Shown here: positions 20,057-28,998 of the stretch, in pieces
Layout: each line of letters starts with the position of its first letter
How positions within the stretch are numbered: position 1 is the first letter of the stretch
Source of the DNA: Myxococcus qinghaiensis
GTDB taxonomy: Bacteria; Myxococcota; Myxococcia; Myxococcales; Myxococcaceae
NCBI RefSeq assembly: GCF_024198215.1
Contig: NZ_JAKCFA010000007.1
Location: 428,862-492,861 of the forward strand
Direction: 5' to 3'
DNA length: 64,000 nucleotides
Notes under the pieces: model-generated
Told to the model about the DNA's origin: nothing
What the model saw: the letters and a program-made list of their open reading frames with translations, nothing else
Databases searched by the model: none
Made by a program: the position numbers and the translations under genes

Positions 20057-20512
20057 TGCGCCTCCAGATGGGTGAGGTGCTCCAGGTGATTGCAGCGAGG
20101 ACATGATGCCATGAACTCCCGCGCCAGGACATGCGGGCAGGAGATTTCATGGCACATGAAACACTTCAGGCCGCTTGGAAGAGGACTGGATACCCAGGGC
20201 TGAAGTACCCCCTCATCTACGGTGGTGTTCGTGGAGGCGAAGTTCCACGCACTGCCGCGCCAGTTGGGCTTTGAGTGCGTGGTGCGCTTCCGTGCGGAGG
20301 AGCTTGGGTGCAACAAACATTTGAGGATGCTTCAGCCCTCAACGAGGCCGGAAAACCATAACTCCAGGGACGAGTGACGCCAGCACGTTGCCCAAGCGGG
20401 CGGACACAAGTCCTGACAGCCCCCAAAGCCAATGCCAGCCAAAATTTCCATCAGGAAATACAAGACAGCGGAGTCTTGATTTGTTGGAAATGAAAAGAAT
20501 ACCCTTTCCGTC
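20057..20512. other. A/T-richer stretch without an intact gene; possible transposase scrap
   Basis: No supported gene. Around 20221-20315 the + strand reads VVFVEAKFHALPRQLG then FECVVRFR, which resembles the region of DDE transposases before a VIRFR-type strand. It is too short to classify. The last 70 bp carry two inverted repeats in front of the next gene. Confidence 0.35.
20444..20478 (+). promoter_or_regulatory. Two adjacent inverted repeats upstream of exported protein
   Basis: ATTTCC-atca-GGAAAT (20444-20459) and CAAGAC-agcgga-GTCTTG (20461-20478), both perfect 6-bp arms, lie 35-70 bp before the ATG at 20513. The spacer to the gene is A-rich. Operator or leader hairpins are both possible. 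Confidence 0.4.
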
Positions 20513-21439
20513 ATGACCCCATCAAAAACACTGGCAGCGTCGCTGCTTGCCTTGTCCTTGTTCGCGGCAAGCCCGGCCCTGGCCCAGGTGCAGGTCCTCA
20601 GCATCACTGCGCCTACGACCATTCCCAATCCCTACAACATCTTCACAATCAACTACACACTGACTGGGAGCAAGCTGGGTCTGGCCACCGCCCAGATCAG
20701 GTTCTACCTCGCGCCCACCCAGACGGGGACCAGCGGCCGCGTGCTGCTGTACTCGGGGCAGATCCTCCTCGGCTCCGCGGGTGGTGGGCTCTACCGCCCG
20801 CCGGTCGGGACCCAGTCGATCTCTTTCATGCGCGCGACCGTGGATTATGCGGCACAGCCGGTGCTGGATGAGCTTGCGGCGGCATGCCAACCAGCGGGCC
20901 GGTACATCCAGGCTGAGGTGGACTCCGGCATCGTGCGAGGCGATGACACCCTGATTGGAACCACCAAGCCGGCGGATTTCGCTTTCACGGGCGGAACGCT
21001 GAGCCCCGCGACGATTCAGCCCGGAGGGACCACCTACTTCTCGTTCGACCTGAACACACGGTGCCCCGCCAATTCGGCGTCGACCGTCGGCGTCTTCCTG
21101 GCCGATGCCAACTATCAACTGCTGAGCTACCTCGGCGGGATTTCCATCAACGCGGGTTCTGGAACCTGGTCCCTGCCCGCCACCCCGCTCACCTTCTCTC
21201 CTGCCATTGCCACGGGCTCCTACAACCTCGTCCTGCTGGCGGACGTGGATGGCGTGATTCCCGAGAGCAACGAGAACAACAATGCCGGCGCGTTCTCCCT
21301 GGAGATCGTCCCCGCCCCTATCGCCGCCCTGGGTGACGACGCCACCTCGCTGACGACAGACGTCGCGGTTCCCGTCGACGCGGAAGTGCGAGCCGCCCAG
21401 CGGGCCACTGGAGTGGATGGCTCCCTCCAGGCGCGCTGA
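20513..21439 (+). CDS. Exported protein with CARDB-like domain
   Basis: 308 residues. Signal peptide MTPSKTLAASLLALSLFAASPALAQ (cleavage after ALA). The mature part is beta-rich in two halves. The second half (FTGGTLSPATIQPGG...YNLVLLADVDGVIPESNENNNAGAFSLEIV) has the ADxxxxIxESNExNN signature of CARDB-type Ig-like adhesion domains. The tail after residue 270 is low complexity. Probably periplasmic or extracellular. The ribosome site is weak and the upstream region has two inverted repeats. Confidence 0.75.
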   Translation: MTPSKTLAASLLALSLFAASPALAQVQVLSITAPTTIPNPYNIFTINYTLTGSKLGLATAQIRFYLAPTQTGTSGRVLLYSGQILLGSAGGGLYRPPVGTQSISFMRATVDYAAQPVLDELAAACQPAGRYIQAEVDSGIVRGDDTLIGTTKPADFAFTGGTLSPATIQPGGTTYFSFDLNTRCPANSASTVGVFLADANYQLLSYLGGISINAGSGTWSLPATPLTFSPAIATGSYNLVLLADVDGVIPESNENNNAGAFSLEIVPAPIAALGDDATSLTTDVAVPVDAEVRAAQRATGVDGSLQAR

Positions 21440-21462
21440 GCGCCCTCCACGCTGCGCCGGGA

Positions 21463-21499
21463 CGCGCTCCCCACGACCCCGAGTCACTTGGGGAGCGCG
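21463..21499 (+). terminator. Hairpin terminator
   Basis: CGCGCTCCCC pairs with GGGGAGCGCG across a 17-nt loop, 24 bp after the stop at 21439. A second small stem (TCCCGCC/GGCGGGA) follows within 25 bp. Convergent genes flank the site. Confidence 0.6.
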
Positions 21500-21602
21500 A
21501 ATCCCGCCAGGGTGGGCGGGAGCCTCAGCGCGGGGTGAGACACCGAAGAAGCAAGTCCGGTGTCCACCTGACTGAATTGAAGAAGCCACCGCCCCAGGGA
21601 CA

Positions 21603-22745
21603 TCAGGCCGTGTGGAAGGCCCTGGCGAAGAGGTTCTCGAGGCGCGACTTCTCGGGCTGGATGGTGCTCGCGGGCGAGGCCACGCTCGTGGCGTTGGCCA
21701 GGGCGGGACGCAGGCCCGACGCGATGCCCGGCTTGATGTGGTGACGCAGGTCCACCGCCACGTCGGACTTCAGGTGCGTACCCACTCCCGCGGCGGCATT
21801 GACGTCCGCGGCCGTCTTGAAGAAGCCGTTCTCCAGTCCCACCTTGCCGCCCGCCTGGGCCGCGGCGCCCGCCACCACGCCGCCCGTGACGGAGCCGTGC
21901 AATCGGCCCAGATGCCCGCCCGCCGTGCCGTAGGCACCCGCCGTGGCGGACGCGCCCACCTGGCCGGAGAGCATCGCCGTGGCCGTCTTCGGGTCCAGGC
22001 TCGCCACGCCCTCGGCGTAGGCGTTGGCGGAGGCCCTGGCGTCGCCCCTCACGTAGCCGCCCACGTGCCGGTTGAAGTCATGGCTCGCGCTCGCTCCCAC
22101 GCCCACGCCCGTCTCCGCCTTGGCCGTCAGCGCGCCCGTGTACGCGTGCTCGTTCCGGTCCAGCGAATAACCGGCCTGTGCCTGGCCCTTGAAGCTGGTG
22201 GCGTCGGCGGTGAGCTGGCCGCTCGTCACGCCGAACCGGCCCGCGTGCGTCTTCTGCAGCTCGTAGGCGGCGCTGGGGCCGTTCACCTCGGCCTGCGCGG
22301 ACTGGTAGCGCACCCCGTTGCCGCTGTAGTTCGACGTGGAGGCCTGCATCGAGCCCACGTTGCCGCTCAGCTTGCCGCCGCCGTAGGTGTCCCGCTCGAA
22401 GGGCCGGCCCGGCCTGTCGACGAGCATGTTCTGATTGGCGCCCGGGGGAGCCGTGAGCTTGTTGTCACCGCCGCTCACCATGATGTCCGAGGCCTGGCCC
22501 GTCGTCTTCTCCCAGGGGCTGTAGGTCGGGCCGCCCTCGGGCATGCCCGGGTGCTTCACGGGCTTGGACTCCGGAGCGCTCGGCGTGCTCGCGGCGGGCT
22601 TCGTCTGCGAAGGCTTCAGCGTCTGAGAAGAGGGCGCCGAGGCGGGGAGCGTGTTGGCGCGCGCGGGAGGCTTGGGCTTGGACGTCGAGGAGGAAGGGAA
22701 GGTCGAGGAACGGGAGGGGGACGAACCGAGGCGGCGGCTACGCAT
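21603..22745 (-). CDS. Ala/Gly-rich repetitive protein of unknown function
   Basis: 380 residues. ATG after GAGGAGCCCCCC. No signal peptide: residues 1-75 are Ser/Pro/Lys rich and probably disordered (SSTFPSSSTSKPKPPARA). Residues about 125-320 are a long Ala/Gly-rich array with alternating small and polar residues, for example QLTADATSFKGQAQAGYSL, GALTAKAETGVGVGASASHDF, VRGDARASANAYAEGVASL and GQVGASATAGAYGTAGGHLG. This looks like a beta-strand or glycine-zipper scaffold, as seen in secreted toxins' carrier regions. No family recognised. It carries no Cys. Confidence 0.7.
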   Translation of the reverse strand: MRSRRLGSSPSRSSTFPSSSTSKPKPPARANTLPASAPSSQTLKPSQTKPAASTPSAPESKPVKHPGMPEGGPTYSPWEKTTGQASDIMVSGGDNKLTAPPGANQNMLVDRPGRPFERDTYGGGKLSGNVGSMQASTSNYSGNGVRYQSAQAEVNGPSAAYELQKTHAGRFGVTSGQLTADATSFKGQAQAGYSLDRNEHAYTGALTAKAETGVGVGASASHDFNRHVGGYVRGDARASANAYAEGVASLDPKTATAMLSGQVGASATAGAYGTAGGHLGRLHGSVTGGVVAGAAAQAGGKVGLENGFFKTAADVNAAAGVGTHLKSDVAVDLRHHIKPGIASGLRPALANATSVASPASTIQPEKSRLENLFARAFHTA

Positions 22746-23019
22746 GGGGGGCTCCTCAAGCAGTGCGGCGGGTGGGGTCGGTCAGTGCTGCGATGTCCTG
22801 TCTGATTGCACCCGACATGCCACGCTCAAGTAGCCCGGTGTGGACAAGGCACCTCCCTGATTTCAATGGGTTGGAGGGAGGGCCGCGGAAGGCCAGGGGC
22901 GAGCCCTGATGTCTGCGGTCATCAGGGCCCTGACAGCAGTCATCCCCCTCGCGAGCAGAGCGGCGGTGAGTCCTGGCCTCAGACAGGCTCGACACCCGCG
23001 CGGGCTAGGATTCACCGCC

Positions 23020-23496
23020 ATGCGCCTCCGAAGGCCCGCTCTCGCACTGTCCTCCACGGCCGCGCTGCTCTTCGGTGCCTGCTCGCATTCCCCCCCGGTC
23101 CTTGAGTGCGGGCCCCTGCGCAGCCACCTCGACATGTGTGTGGAGGAGTTCGCCCGGGGGAACCTGGACAGGGCTGCGGACTATTGCGATCTGGGCCTGG
23201 AGTTCTTTCCCCAGAACCCCGAGCTGCGAGCCCACAGGGGACTCATCGCGCTGATGCGGCACGACACCGCGATGGCGAAGCGGCACCTGCGTCAAGCAAC
23301 CCAACAGAGTCTGGCCCAGGCCACGCGGCTCGCGCCCGAGGACCCTCTCGTCTGGCGGGACCTGGGCACCGTGTTGATGGAACAGCGGCGCTTCAGGGAG
23401 GCGGAAGCCGCCTTCCAACACTGCGCGCACCTGCGTGAGCCGCCCGCCGAATGCCAGACGGGTCGCGAGCAGTCCCTTCGCGCCACGGAGCCGTGA
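23020..23496 (+). CDS. TPR-containing lipoprotein
   Basis: 158 residues. ATG 23020 follows CTAGGA by nine bases. Lipobox LLFGACS. Two or three TPR units: VEEFARGNLDRAADYCDLGLEFFPQNPELRAHRGLIAL, then a partly disturbed one, and PLVWRDLGTVLMEQRRFREAEAAFQHC. Likely an outer-membrane-anchored adaptor for assembly of an envelope machine. No partner is encoded next to it. Confidence 0.78.
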   Translation: MRLRRPALALSSTAALLFGACSHSPPVLECGPLRSHLDMCVEEFARGNLDRAADYCDLGLEFFPQNPELRAHRGLIALMRHDTAMAKRHLRQATQQSLAQATRLAPEDPLVWRDLGTVLMEQRRFREAEAAFQHCAHLREPPAECQTGREQSLRATEP

Positions 23497-23689
23497 GGCA
23501 GACCGCGCATCCCCCGCCGACGCGTCAAGACGTGAACTGAAGCCGTCCGGCGTCCTTGCCGCACGGGACGTGCGCGAAACCTGAAGGCCCCTGGAGTGGA
23601 GCCGTCCAGCCGGGAACGATGCGGCCCGCGGCGCCGTGGTCGCGGTTCACCGCTGGGAGTTCACCGGGACAAGCTGGCTCACGTTCGCC

Positions 23690-25387
23690 ATGCCTCCGTC
23701 CCCTCCTCCCGACTTCCAGCAACTCTTCGAGCAGCTCCCTGGCGCGTACCTCGTCGCCCTGCCGGACGCGGACTTCACCCTCATGGCGGTGAGCGACGCC
23801 TACCTGCGCGCCACCGGGACGACGCGAGAGGACCTCCTCGGCCATCCCCTCCTCGAGCTGTTCCCCGACAACCGGGAGGACCCGAATGCCGCCGGTGTCC
23901 ACGACCTGCGCGCCTCACTGGAGCGCACCCTGACCACTCGCGCGCCGGACACAATGGCCGTGCGGAAGCATGACCTCCAGCGACCCGAGGCCGAAGGTGG
24001 CGGCTTCGAGGAGCGCTACTGGCGTCCCCTCACCACGCCCGTCCTCTCCCCCGAGGGCGAGGTGCGCTACCTGCTCCACCGGCTGGAGGACGTGACCGAC
24101 TTCGTGCGCCTGTCGCGCGAGCACACGGCGGCCCTTCAGGGGCGCACCACGGAAGCGAAAGGGGAATCGCCGCATCGGGCCCAGACGCTCCAGGCCGACA
24201 ACCAGGAGCTGCGCGCCACCCAGGAGCGGCTCCTCACCGAACGCACGCACACCGCAGAGGAGATGACCCGCGACGCGGCCATCCTTCAGGCCATCCTCCA
24301 AGCCATCCCGGATGGCCTGTACGTGGGCGATGCCACCGGCATCAAGTTGGCCAACAGGCCGGCGCTGGAGATGCTCGGCTTCCAGTCCCTGGAGGAGCTG
24401 AACCAGAACGTCGCCAGCCTGGGCGAGCGGCTGCAGAACCACTCCGCCGAGGACGGCCACCGGCTCGCGCCCGAGGAGGAGCCCTTCATGCGGGCCTTCC
24501 GGGGGAAGGCGACCACCCAGGAGGTCCGCGCGCGCCACCTGCTGACGGGCCGGGACGTGGTGGTGCGCTGCGCCGCCGCTCCGGTGTGCATCGGGGATGA
24601 CATCATCGGGGCGGTCGCCGTCAACACAGACATCACCGAGCGCAAACACATCGAGGAGGAGCTGCGGCAGACGGCCGAGTTCCGCGAGCGCTTCCTCGGC
24701 ATCGTCTCCCATGACTTGCGCAGTCCCCTGAGCGCCATCCTCTTGTCCTCCAACGCGTTGATGCGTTCGGAGGACATCATCCCGAAGCACCTGACGGCCG
24801 TGCGCCGCATCGCGCTCAGCGCGGAGCGCATGGAGCGGATGATCTCCGACCTGCTCGACTTCACGCGCGGGCGGCTGGGTGGCGGCATCCCCATCAGTCC
24901 CCGCCCCGCCAACCTGCGCGCCCTCTGCCAACAAGTCAGGGAGGAGCTGGAGATTGGCCATCCGCAGCGGGCGCTCCGGCTAAGCGTCCACGCGGGGCAC
25001 TTCCGGGGCGAGTGGGACGCCGACCGGCTCACGCAGCTCCTCGGCAACCTGGGCAAGAACGCGCTGGACTACAGCCCCACGGACACTCCCGTGGACTTCG
25101 TGCTGCGCGACGAGGGGGAGCAGGTGTGCGTGGAGGTTCACAACGAAGGCCCGGCGATTTCCCCGGACCTGCTCCCGCACCTCTTCGAGCCCTTCAGGAG
25201 GGCGACGGACAAGGGACATCCGACGTCCGGCCTGGGACTGGGCCTCTTCATCGCCCAGCAGATCGTCCGCGCACACGGCGGGCACGTCGAGGCCCGCTCC
25301 AGTCAGGAGGAAGGGACCACGTTCACCCTGTGGCTGCCGCGCTCCGTTCCCGTTTCGAGTAGCCGAGGCCCGGACGGGACTCCGTGA
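23690..25387 (+). CDS. Hybrid-free sensor histidine kinase with two PAS domains
   Basis: 565 residues from ATG 23690 (no clear ribosome site; a start at 23636 would add 18 residues). PAS 1 spans about 5-115 (FEQLPGAYLVALPDADFTLMAVSDAYL), then a coiled coil to about 200, PAS 2 at about 203-320 (AILQAIPDGLYVGDATGIKLANRPALEML), HisKA with the phospho-His near 341 (GIVSHDLRSPLSAIL), and HATPase_c with N box LGNLGKNALDYSP and G boxes SGLGLGLFIAQQIV. No membrane segment is visible, so it senses in the cytoplasm. No response regulator is adjacent. Confidence 0.92.
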   Translation: MPPSPPPDFQQLFEQLPGAYLVALPDADFTLMAVSDAYLRATGTTREDLLGHPLLELFPDNREDPNAAGVHDLRASLERTLTTRAPDTMAVRKHDLQRPEAEGGGFEERYWRPLTTPVLSPEGEVRYLLHRLEDVTDFVRLSREHTAALQGRTTEAKGESPHRAQTLQADNQELRATQERLLTERTHTAEEMTRDAAILQAILQAIPDGLYVGDATGIKLANRPALEMLGFQSLEELNQNVASLGERLQNHSAEDGHRLAPEEEPFMRAFRGKATTQEVRARHLLTGRDVVVRCAAAPVCIGDDIIGAVAVNTDITERKHIEEELRQTAEFRERFLGIVSHDLRSPLSAILLSSNALMRSEDIIPKHLTAVRRIALSAERMERMISDLLDFTRGRLGGGIPISPRPANLRALCQQVREELEIGHPQRALRLSVHAGHFRGEWDADRLTQLLGNLGKNALDYSPTDTPVDFVLRDEGEQVCVEVHNEGPAISPDLLPHLFEPFRRATDKGHPTSGLGLGLFIAQQIVRAHGGHVEARSSQEEGTTFTLWLPRSVPVSSSRGPDGTP

Positions 25388-25467
25388 CCCGGCGCACCGT
25401 GGACGAGGCCATCACACCAGGGACTGGCGACAGGAGCGAGACACGTTGCTTCCCATCACCTTTCCGT

Positions 25468-25880
25468 TCATGGGAAGGACACCCCGGAAAAGATGACGGT
25501 GTGACCGGTGCTCGGCTCCCAGAGCTTGAGGGTGTAGGGACCCAGGGCCTGCGTTTCCGGCGCGTCCGCCTGCACCACGATGCGTTGTTCGCTTCCTCCG
25601 GGAGCCACGGGCCCGGACTGCCACACCGGCAGCGCCTTCAACTCCACGCCCTTCGGGTCTGTCAGCACAGCCTCCGTGGTCGCCCAGGTCTGAGCGCCTT
25701 CGGGGTTCTCGAGAAGCACCTCCAGGACGACCTGCCGCACGGAGCGATAGCTGAGGACACGCAACGTGACGGCTGAGCGGTCGCCTCCGCCCCTGTCAGC
25801 AGGATGAACACCAGAAGGGCAGCGGAGCACTCGGCATGCACGAAGCGAATCCTCACGAAGCAGCCATGAGGCTGCGTCAC
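25468..25880 (-). pseudogene. DUF2381-type gene remnant (deleted and frameshifted)
   Basis: A GTG at 25880 opens a good signal peptide (FVHAECSAALLVFILLTG then AEATAQ) in one frame, but about 60 residues in, the conserved C-terminal part of a DUF2381-like protein (AVTLRVLSYRSVRQVVLEVLLEN, then WATTEAVLTDPKGVELKALPVW and YTLKLWEPSTGHTVIFSGVSFP) continues in another frame, entered near 25775. DUF2381 proteins are usually close to 300 residues, so the N-terminal half is missing and the joint is out of frame. The gene overlaps the stop of its upstream neighbour. Confidence 0.65.
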
Positions 25881-26353
25881 CCGAAGTGGTCGACCGGCTT
25901 CAATTCCCCCACGGGATAGACGCGGGCGGAATCAGCATCGCCACCCGGCTTTCGCTCCATGCCCCGCTTCCCGTCCTGGCCCAGCAACTCCATGCACACG
26001 GGATAGGTCGCACGACGGTCATGCGTGACGGCCGAGGTAAAGCGGCCGTACACACGGTCCCCCAGGACGATCTGGCCGGTGACCACCGAGGCGCTGCGCA
26101 GACCTTCCCACCCTTCGCCCAGTCGCACCTGCGTCTCTCCGGGGTTCACGGAGATGACATGCGGTTCACCCTTGATGACGTTGAGGACGACGCGCGTGTA
26201 GCCCGGCCGGATGCCCAGCTCCTCCATGGGCTTCAAGGCCCCCGGAGGGCACTCTTCCGGTGGCGGAGCAGGACGAACCTGGGGACCGGAGCAGGCGAGG
26301 TTGAGTCAGGCGCCCGCCACGCCCATCGCCCTCATCCCCACCTTCTTCACCAC
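25877..26353 (-). pseudogene. Lipoprotein partner of the DUF2381 gene, interrupted by a stop in its signal peptide
   Basis: In one frame on the minus strand: VKKVGMRAMGVAGA, stop TGA (26306-26308), then LNLACSGPQVRPAPPPEECPPG and on through KPMEELGIRPGYTRVVLNV, LGEGWEGLRSASVVTGQIVLGDRVYGRFTSA to PVGELKPVDHFG. LACSG looks like a lipobox, so the TGA sits where the hydrophobic signal should be. A TTG at 26236 could start a cytoplasmic fragment without the lipobox. Either a real nonsense mutation or a single base-call error would explain this. It abuts the broken DUF2381 gene. Confidence 0.6.
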
Positions 26354-26525
26354 GCGCGCAGACGGCTTCGACTCCTTTTCCGGCGCCATGACGACGAGTC
26401 ATTCGGGATGTTCCCTGTCACTCCTGCGCTGAATCCGTCACCGGCGAGGGCCACGAAGGCAGGACCCCGCTGGCGCTCACGGGGCGCAAGGATTGTCGGA
26501 AATCGCAGCAGCCCTCGTTGACAAC

Positions 26526-26543
26526 GTACGATTCGAATCGTAC
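26526..26543. promoter_or_regulatory. Perfect 18-bp palindrome, candidate operator
   Basis: GTACGATTCGAATCGTAC is perfectly self-complementary without a spacer, in the 390-bp gap between the pseudogene pair and the exported protein at 26745. The rest of that gap (26354-26744) has no gene I can support. Confidence 0.5.
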
Positions 26544-26744
26544 TTTGAATCCACCATGCGAGACTGAGCAGCGTGCAGGGGCTGTCGGGGTCCACCCAGA
26601 CAGCTCAATGGTTGTTCATTGTCCTTCGAGAGGTCACGCGGCCCGTGCGGGCGTGTCCAGGGTTGGTGTGTCTCGAGGCGCCCATATGGGTCGGCCTGAC
26701 GGCCGAAGTCTGTCTTCACAGCGGTCATTGGAATGGAATCCATC

Positions 26745-27365
26745 ATGAATAGCAAGACCATCAAGCACTCGACTCTCGTCGCGGCACTGTTCCTCGTCTC
26801 CAACGTCTCCTGGGCCAAGGTGCCCCAGTGGAGCTCCGTCGCGCTCCTGGAGGGTGCCGCAGCCGTGTGCACGGACCTGCCCGGAGACCTTGCCGCGGCG
26901 GCACAAGACGCTGGCATTCCCATCCACGTGGAGCAGATTGCCACGACGACCGCGGAGGCCTTCGTGTTCACCGCGGCCCCCGTGGTGGACCTCGCGTACG
27001 TTCCACCCGCGGCCTTTGCCCATGGCGTGGATGCGGCGTTCATGTATCTGAACGCACCTGCGACCAACATCCCCACGGGTTATTACCGCGTGACGGTGAC
27101 GGCAAAAGCGAGCGACATCCGGGTCGGTACCTATGGGGGAAGCGTGGGGCTCTTCGCCCTGAATGGGAACGAGGTCGCTCGTGCTTCCGCGACCTTCGAG
27201 ACCTCCTCCCTGACTGTGCCCGAGTCCTTGCCGTTCAGGCCCGCGCTGGTCACCGTGCGTGGCAGCCCCCACCACATCCAGGGAGGGGTGCTGCTGAACC
27301 CGACCACGCTCACCGTCTGGACGCCGACCGGTCTCATCTTCATCCACGACTTCTTTCCGGCGTAA
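26745..27365 (+). CDS. Small exported protein of unknown function
   Basis: 206 residues from ATG 26745; an in-frame ATG at 26733 lacks room for a ribosome site. Signal peptide MNSKTIKHSTLVAALFLVSNVSWA. The mature part has long hydrophobic beta strands (AFVFTAAPVVDLAYVPPAAF, GYYRVTVTAKASDIRVGTYGG, ALVTVRGSPHHIQG, LTVWTPTGLIFIHDFF). No domain recognised. An 18-bp palindrome lies about 200 bp upstream. Confidence 0.7.
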   Translation: MNSKTIKHSTLVAALFLVSNVSWAKVPQWSSVALLEGAAAVCTDLPGDLAAAAQDAGIPIHVEQIATTTAEAFVFTAAPVVDLAYVPPAAFAHGVDAAFMYLNAPATNIPTGYYRVTVTAKASDIRVGTYGGSVGLFALNGNEVARASATFETSSLTVPESLPFRPALVTVRGSPHHIQGGVLLNPTTLTVWTPTGLIFIHDFFPA

Positions 27366-27476
27366 CCGGGATGCGGCTCTGATGAGGTTGCCAAAGGCAA
27401 GCTCCGGCCACTTGCCAGCGTGGAGGTGGATGTTGATGGGCTTGCCTTCGCCGGCATCAATGCTGGTTGGAATGGA

Positions 27477-27749
27477 ATGGCGGTAGGTCTCGGGCTGATG
27501 GGCTGCGGCATTGAGGAGCCGGCGTCTCCACTCCAAGAGGAAACCCAGGGTGAAGTGGAGCAACACATCTGCGATGCACACTGTGAGACGGATACGACGG
27601 GGTATCAAGCGGGGCGGTGTCTGGAGCATCAGTCGCGGGTTCGTTCCTGCCAGTTCATCCCCTACACACGAGCCGGAGCTCATTGTGAACCTGGCGTGTA
27701 CCTGCCGCCGGGCGGCCGGGCGCATGTGGCCGCCCGGCGTTCGGTGTAG
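27477..27749 (+). CDS. Candidate small Cys-rich lipoprotein
   Basis: 90 residues from ATG 27477; the frame is open upstream to a GTG at 27420. GMAVGLGLMGCGIEEPAS gives a lipobox LMGC, then the acidic stretch QEETQGEVEQHIC and pairs CDAHC, CLEHQSRVRSC. The layout parallels the DUF6289-like lipoprotein at 19790-20056. The hydrophobic signal is short, so the true start may be lost or altered. A strong hairpin overlaps the last codons, so the 3' end is also uncertain. Confidence 0.5.
   Translation: MAVGLGLMGCGIEEPASPLQEETQGEVEQHICDAHCETDTTGYQAGRCLEHQSRVRSCQFIPYTRAGAHCEPGVYLPPGGRAHVAARRSV
27707..27738. terminator. Hairpin, probably a terminator between convergent genes
   Basis: GCCGGGCGGCC / GGCCGCCCGGC, a perfect 11-bp stem with a 10-nt loop, 50-80 bp from the chitinase stop at 27790. 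It overlaps the end of the short ORF on the + strand. Confidence 0.6.
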
Positions 27750-27789
27750 GGGAAGGGAGGGCGAACAGTCCCCTGCCTGGTGACGGGCC

Positions 27790-28998
27790 TCAGCAGCCCA
27801 GATTGCTACCAGGGCTCACGCCAAGCATGCTGGCGATGTCCTGATATTTCTGGATGCGGCTCTGCACCTGCCCCGGGTTTCCACCGTTGCACTCCAGCGT
27901 GCCATTGATGGTGCGGATGGTCTCACCGAAGCCGTGCCCGTTGACCATGGCGCTGTGCGCGGTCATGTTCCCGGCGCCCGTCTGAGTGGTCCAGAACCAG
28001 AAGGCGGAGCGCCAAGAGGCGTTCGCGTCCTGGGCCAGCAGGTCGGGATTCGTGTGCAGCGGCAGGTTCAGCGCCGCTCCGGCCGCGCAGTAGTTGCCGT
28101 TCCAGGACAACTGGATGGGCCCACGTCCGTAGTACTGCTTGCCCGGGGCGCAGTTGCAGCCCGGCGGGCCCCAGGAACCACAGTAGGGGCCGCGAGCGAT
28201 CTCCTCGATGTAGACGTAGTTCCCGGTCTCGTGGGCCGTGTTGGCGAAGAAGGCCGCCACCTCGCGCTTGCGCGTCTCCAGCGAGCCCGTGTTGGCGAAG
28301 GCCGGGAAGGTGCTCGCGGCGGCGATGAGGCTGCTGTACGTGTAGAAGGGGTTCCGGTTCGGGAACATGGCATTGAACGTGGACTCGCTCAGGATGGCCG
28401 CCAGTCCCGTGCCGCCACCTCCGTCGATGCGGTCGAACGTCCAGCGCTGGTTCGTCCGCTGCTCGTAGGGGTACTGCACCAGCTCCGTGCCGTTGGCCGT
28501 GTTGCCCCAGTACACGTCAATGGCCATGTCCGTGTGGCGCGCGCGGATGCTGAACTCGCTGCCCACCTCCTTCACGAAGCGGAACTGCTGGTTCGTCCCA
28601 CCGCCGTAGCCCCATTGTTGGACGAGCGCGTTCGCCGCGGTGCTGCCGTCCTTGATGTCGAGCCCCTTGTTGCTGTTCACGTTGACGATGCTGAAGTAGC
28701 CGCCAGACGTGGGCGTGACGAGGAAGCGCTGTGCGTTGGTTCCGTTGCAATCCCATTGCTGCACCTTGGCGCCGTCCGCCGTGCTCGACGAGTCGATGTC
28801 GATGCACTTGTTGGTCATCACCGAACGGATGACGTAGGTGCCTTCGGTGATGGTGTCGACGATGGCGGCGCTTTCCACCTGCCCGACCGGCTCGAGGGCG
28901 GCGGGCGCTGGCTCGGCGCTCTCACAGCCCCCCAGAGCGCTCAGGCCCCCACAGATTCCCAGCAGGGCCAGACTGCGTGAAACGAACTTGCCAGACAT
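27790..28998 (-). CDS. Secreted GH19 chitinase with N-terminal ricin-type lectin domain
   Basis: 402 residues. ATG 28998 follows AAGGAGCACAAGC. Lipobox LSALGGCES near residue 25. A ricin B-type beta-trefoil spans about 48-185, with three repeats carrying QQW or NQRW (VQQWDCNGTNAQRF, VQQWGYGGGTNQQF, PYEQRTNQRWTF). The GH19 domain spans about 195-400: FFANTAHETGNYVYIEE contains the catalytic-type Glu residues, then YYGRGPIQLSWNGNYCAAG and WRSAFWFWTTQ. GH19 enzymes cleave chitin with inversion. A lipoprotein anchor would hold it on the surface of this predatory type of bacterium. Confidence 0.93.
   Translation of the reverse strand: MSGKFVSRSLALLGICGGLSALGGCESAEPAPAALEPVGQVESAAIVDTITEGTYVIRSVMTNKCIDIDSSSTADGAKVQQWDCNGTNAQRFLVTPTSGGYFSIVNVNSNKGLDIKDGSTAANALVQQWGYGGGTNQQFRFVKEVGSEFSIRARHTDMAIDVYWGNTANGTELVQYPYEQRTNQRWTFDRIDGGGGTGLAAILSESTFNAMFPNRNPFYTYSSLIAAASTFPAFANTGSLETRKREVAAFFANTAHETGNYVYIEEIARGPYCGSWGPPGCNCAPGKQYYGRGPIQLSWNGNYCAAGAALNLPLHTNPDLLAQDANASWRSAFWFWTTQTGAGNMTAHSAMVNGHGFGETIRTINGTLECNGGNPGQVQSRIQKYQDIASMLGVSPGSNLGC

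Noticed and set aside
20221..20315. Intact transposase
   Set aside because: Only about 30 residues resemble a DDE transposase strand. Kept as a weak hint in the intergenic note.
26634..27725. Long minus-strand open frame opposite the exported protein
   Set aside because: It has poor codon bias, no domain and is antisense to two better supported genes.
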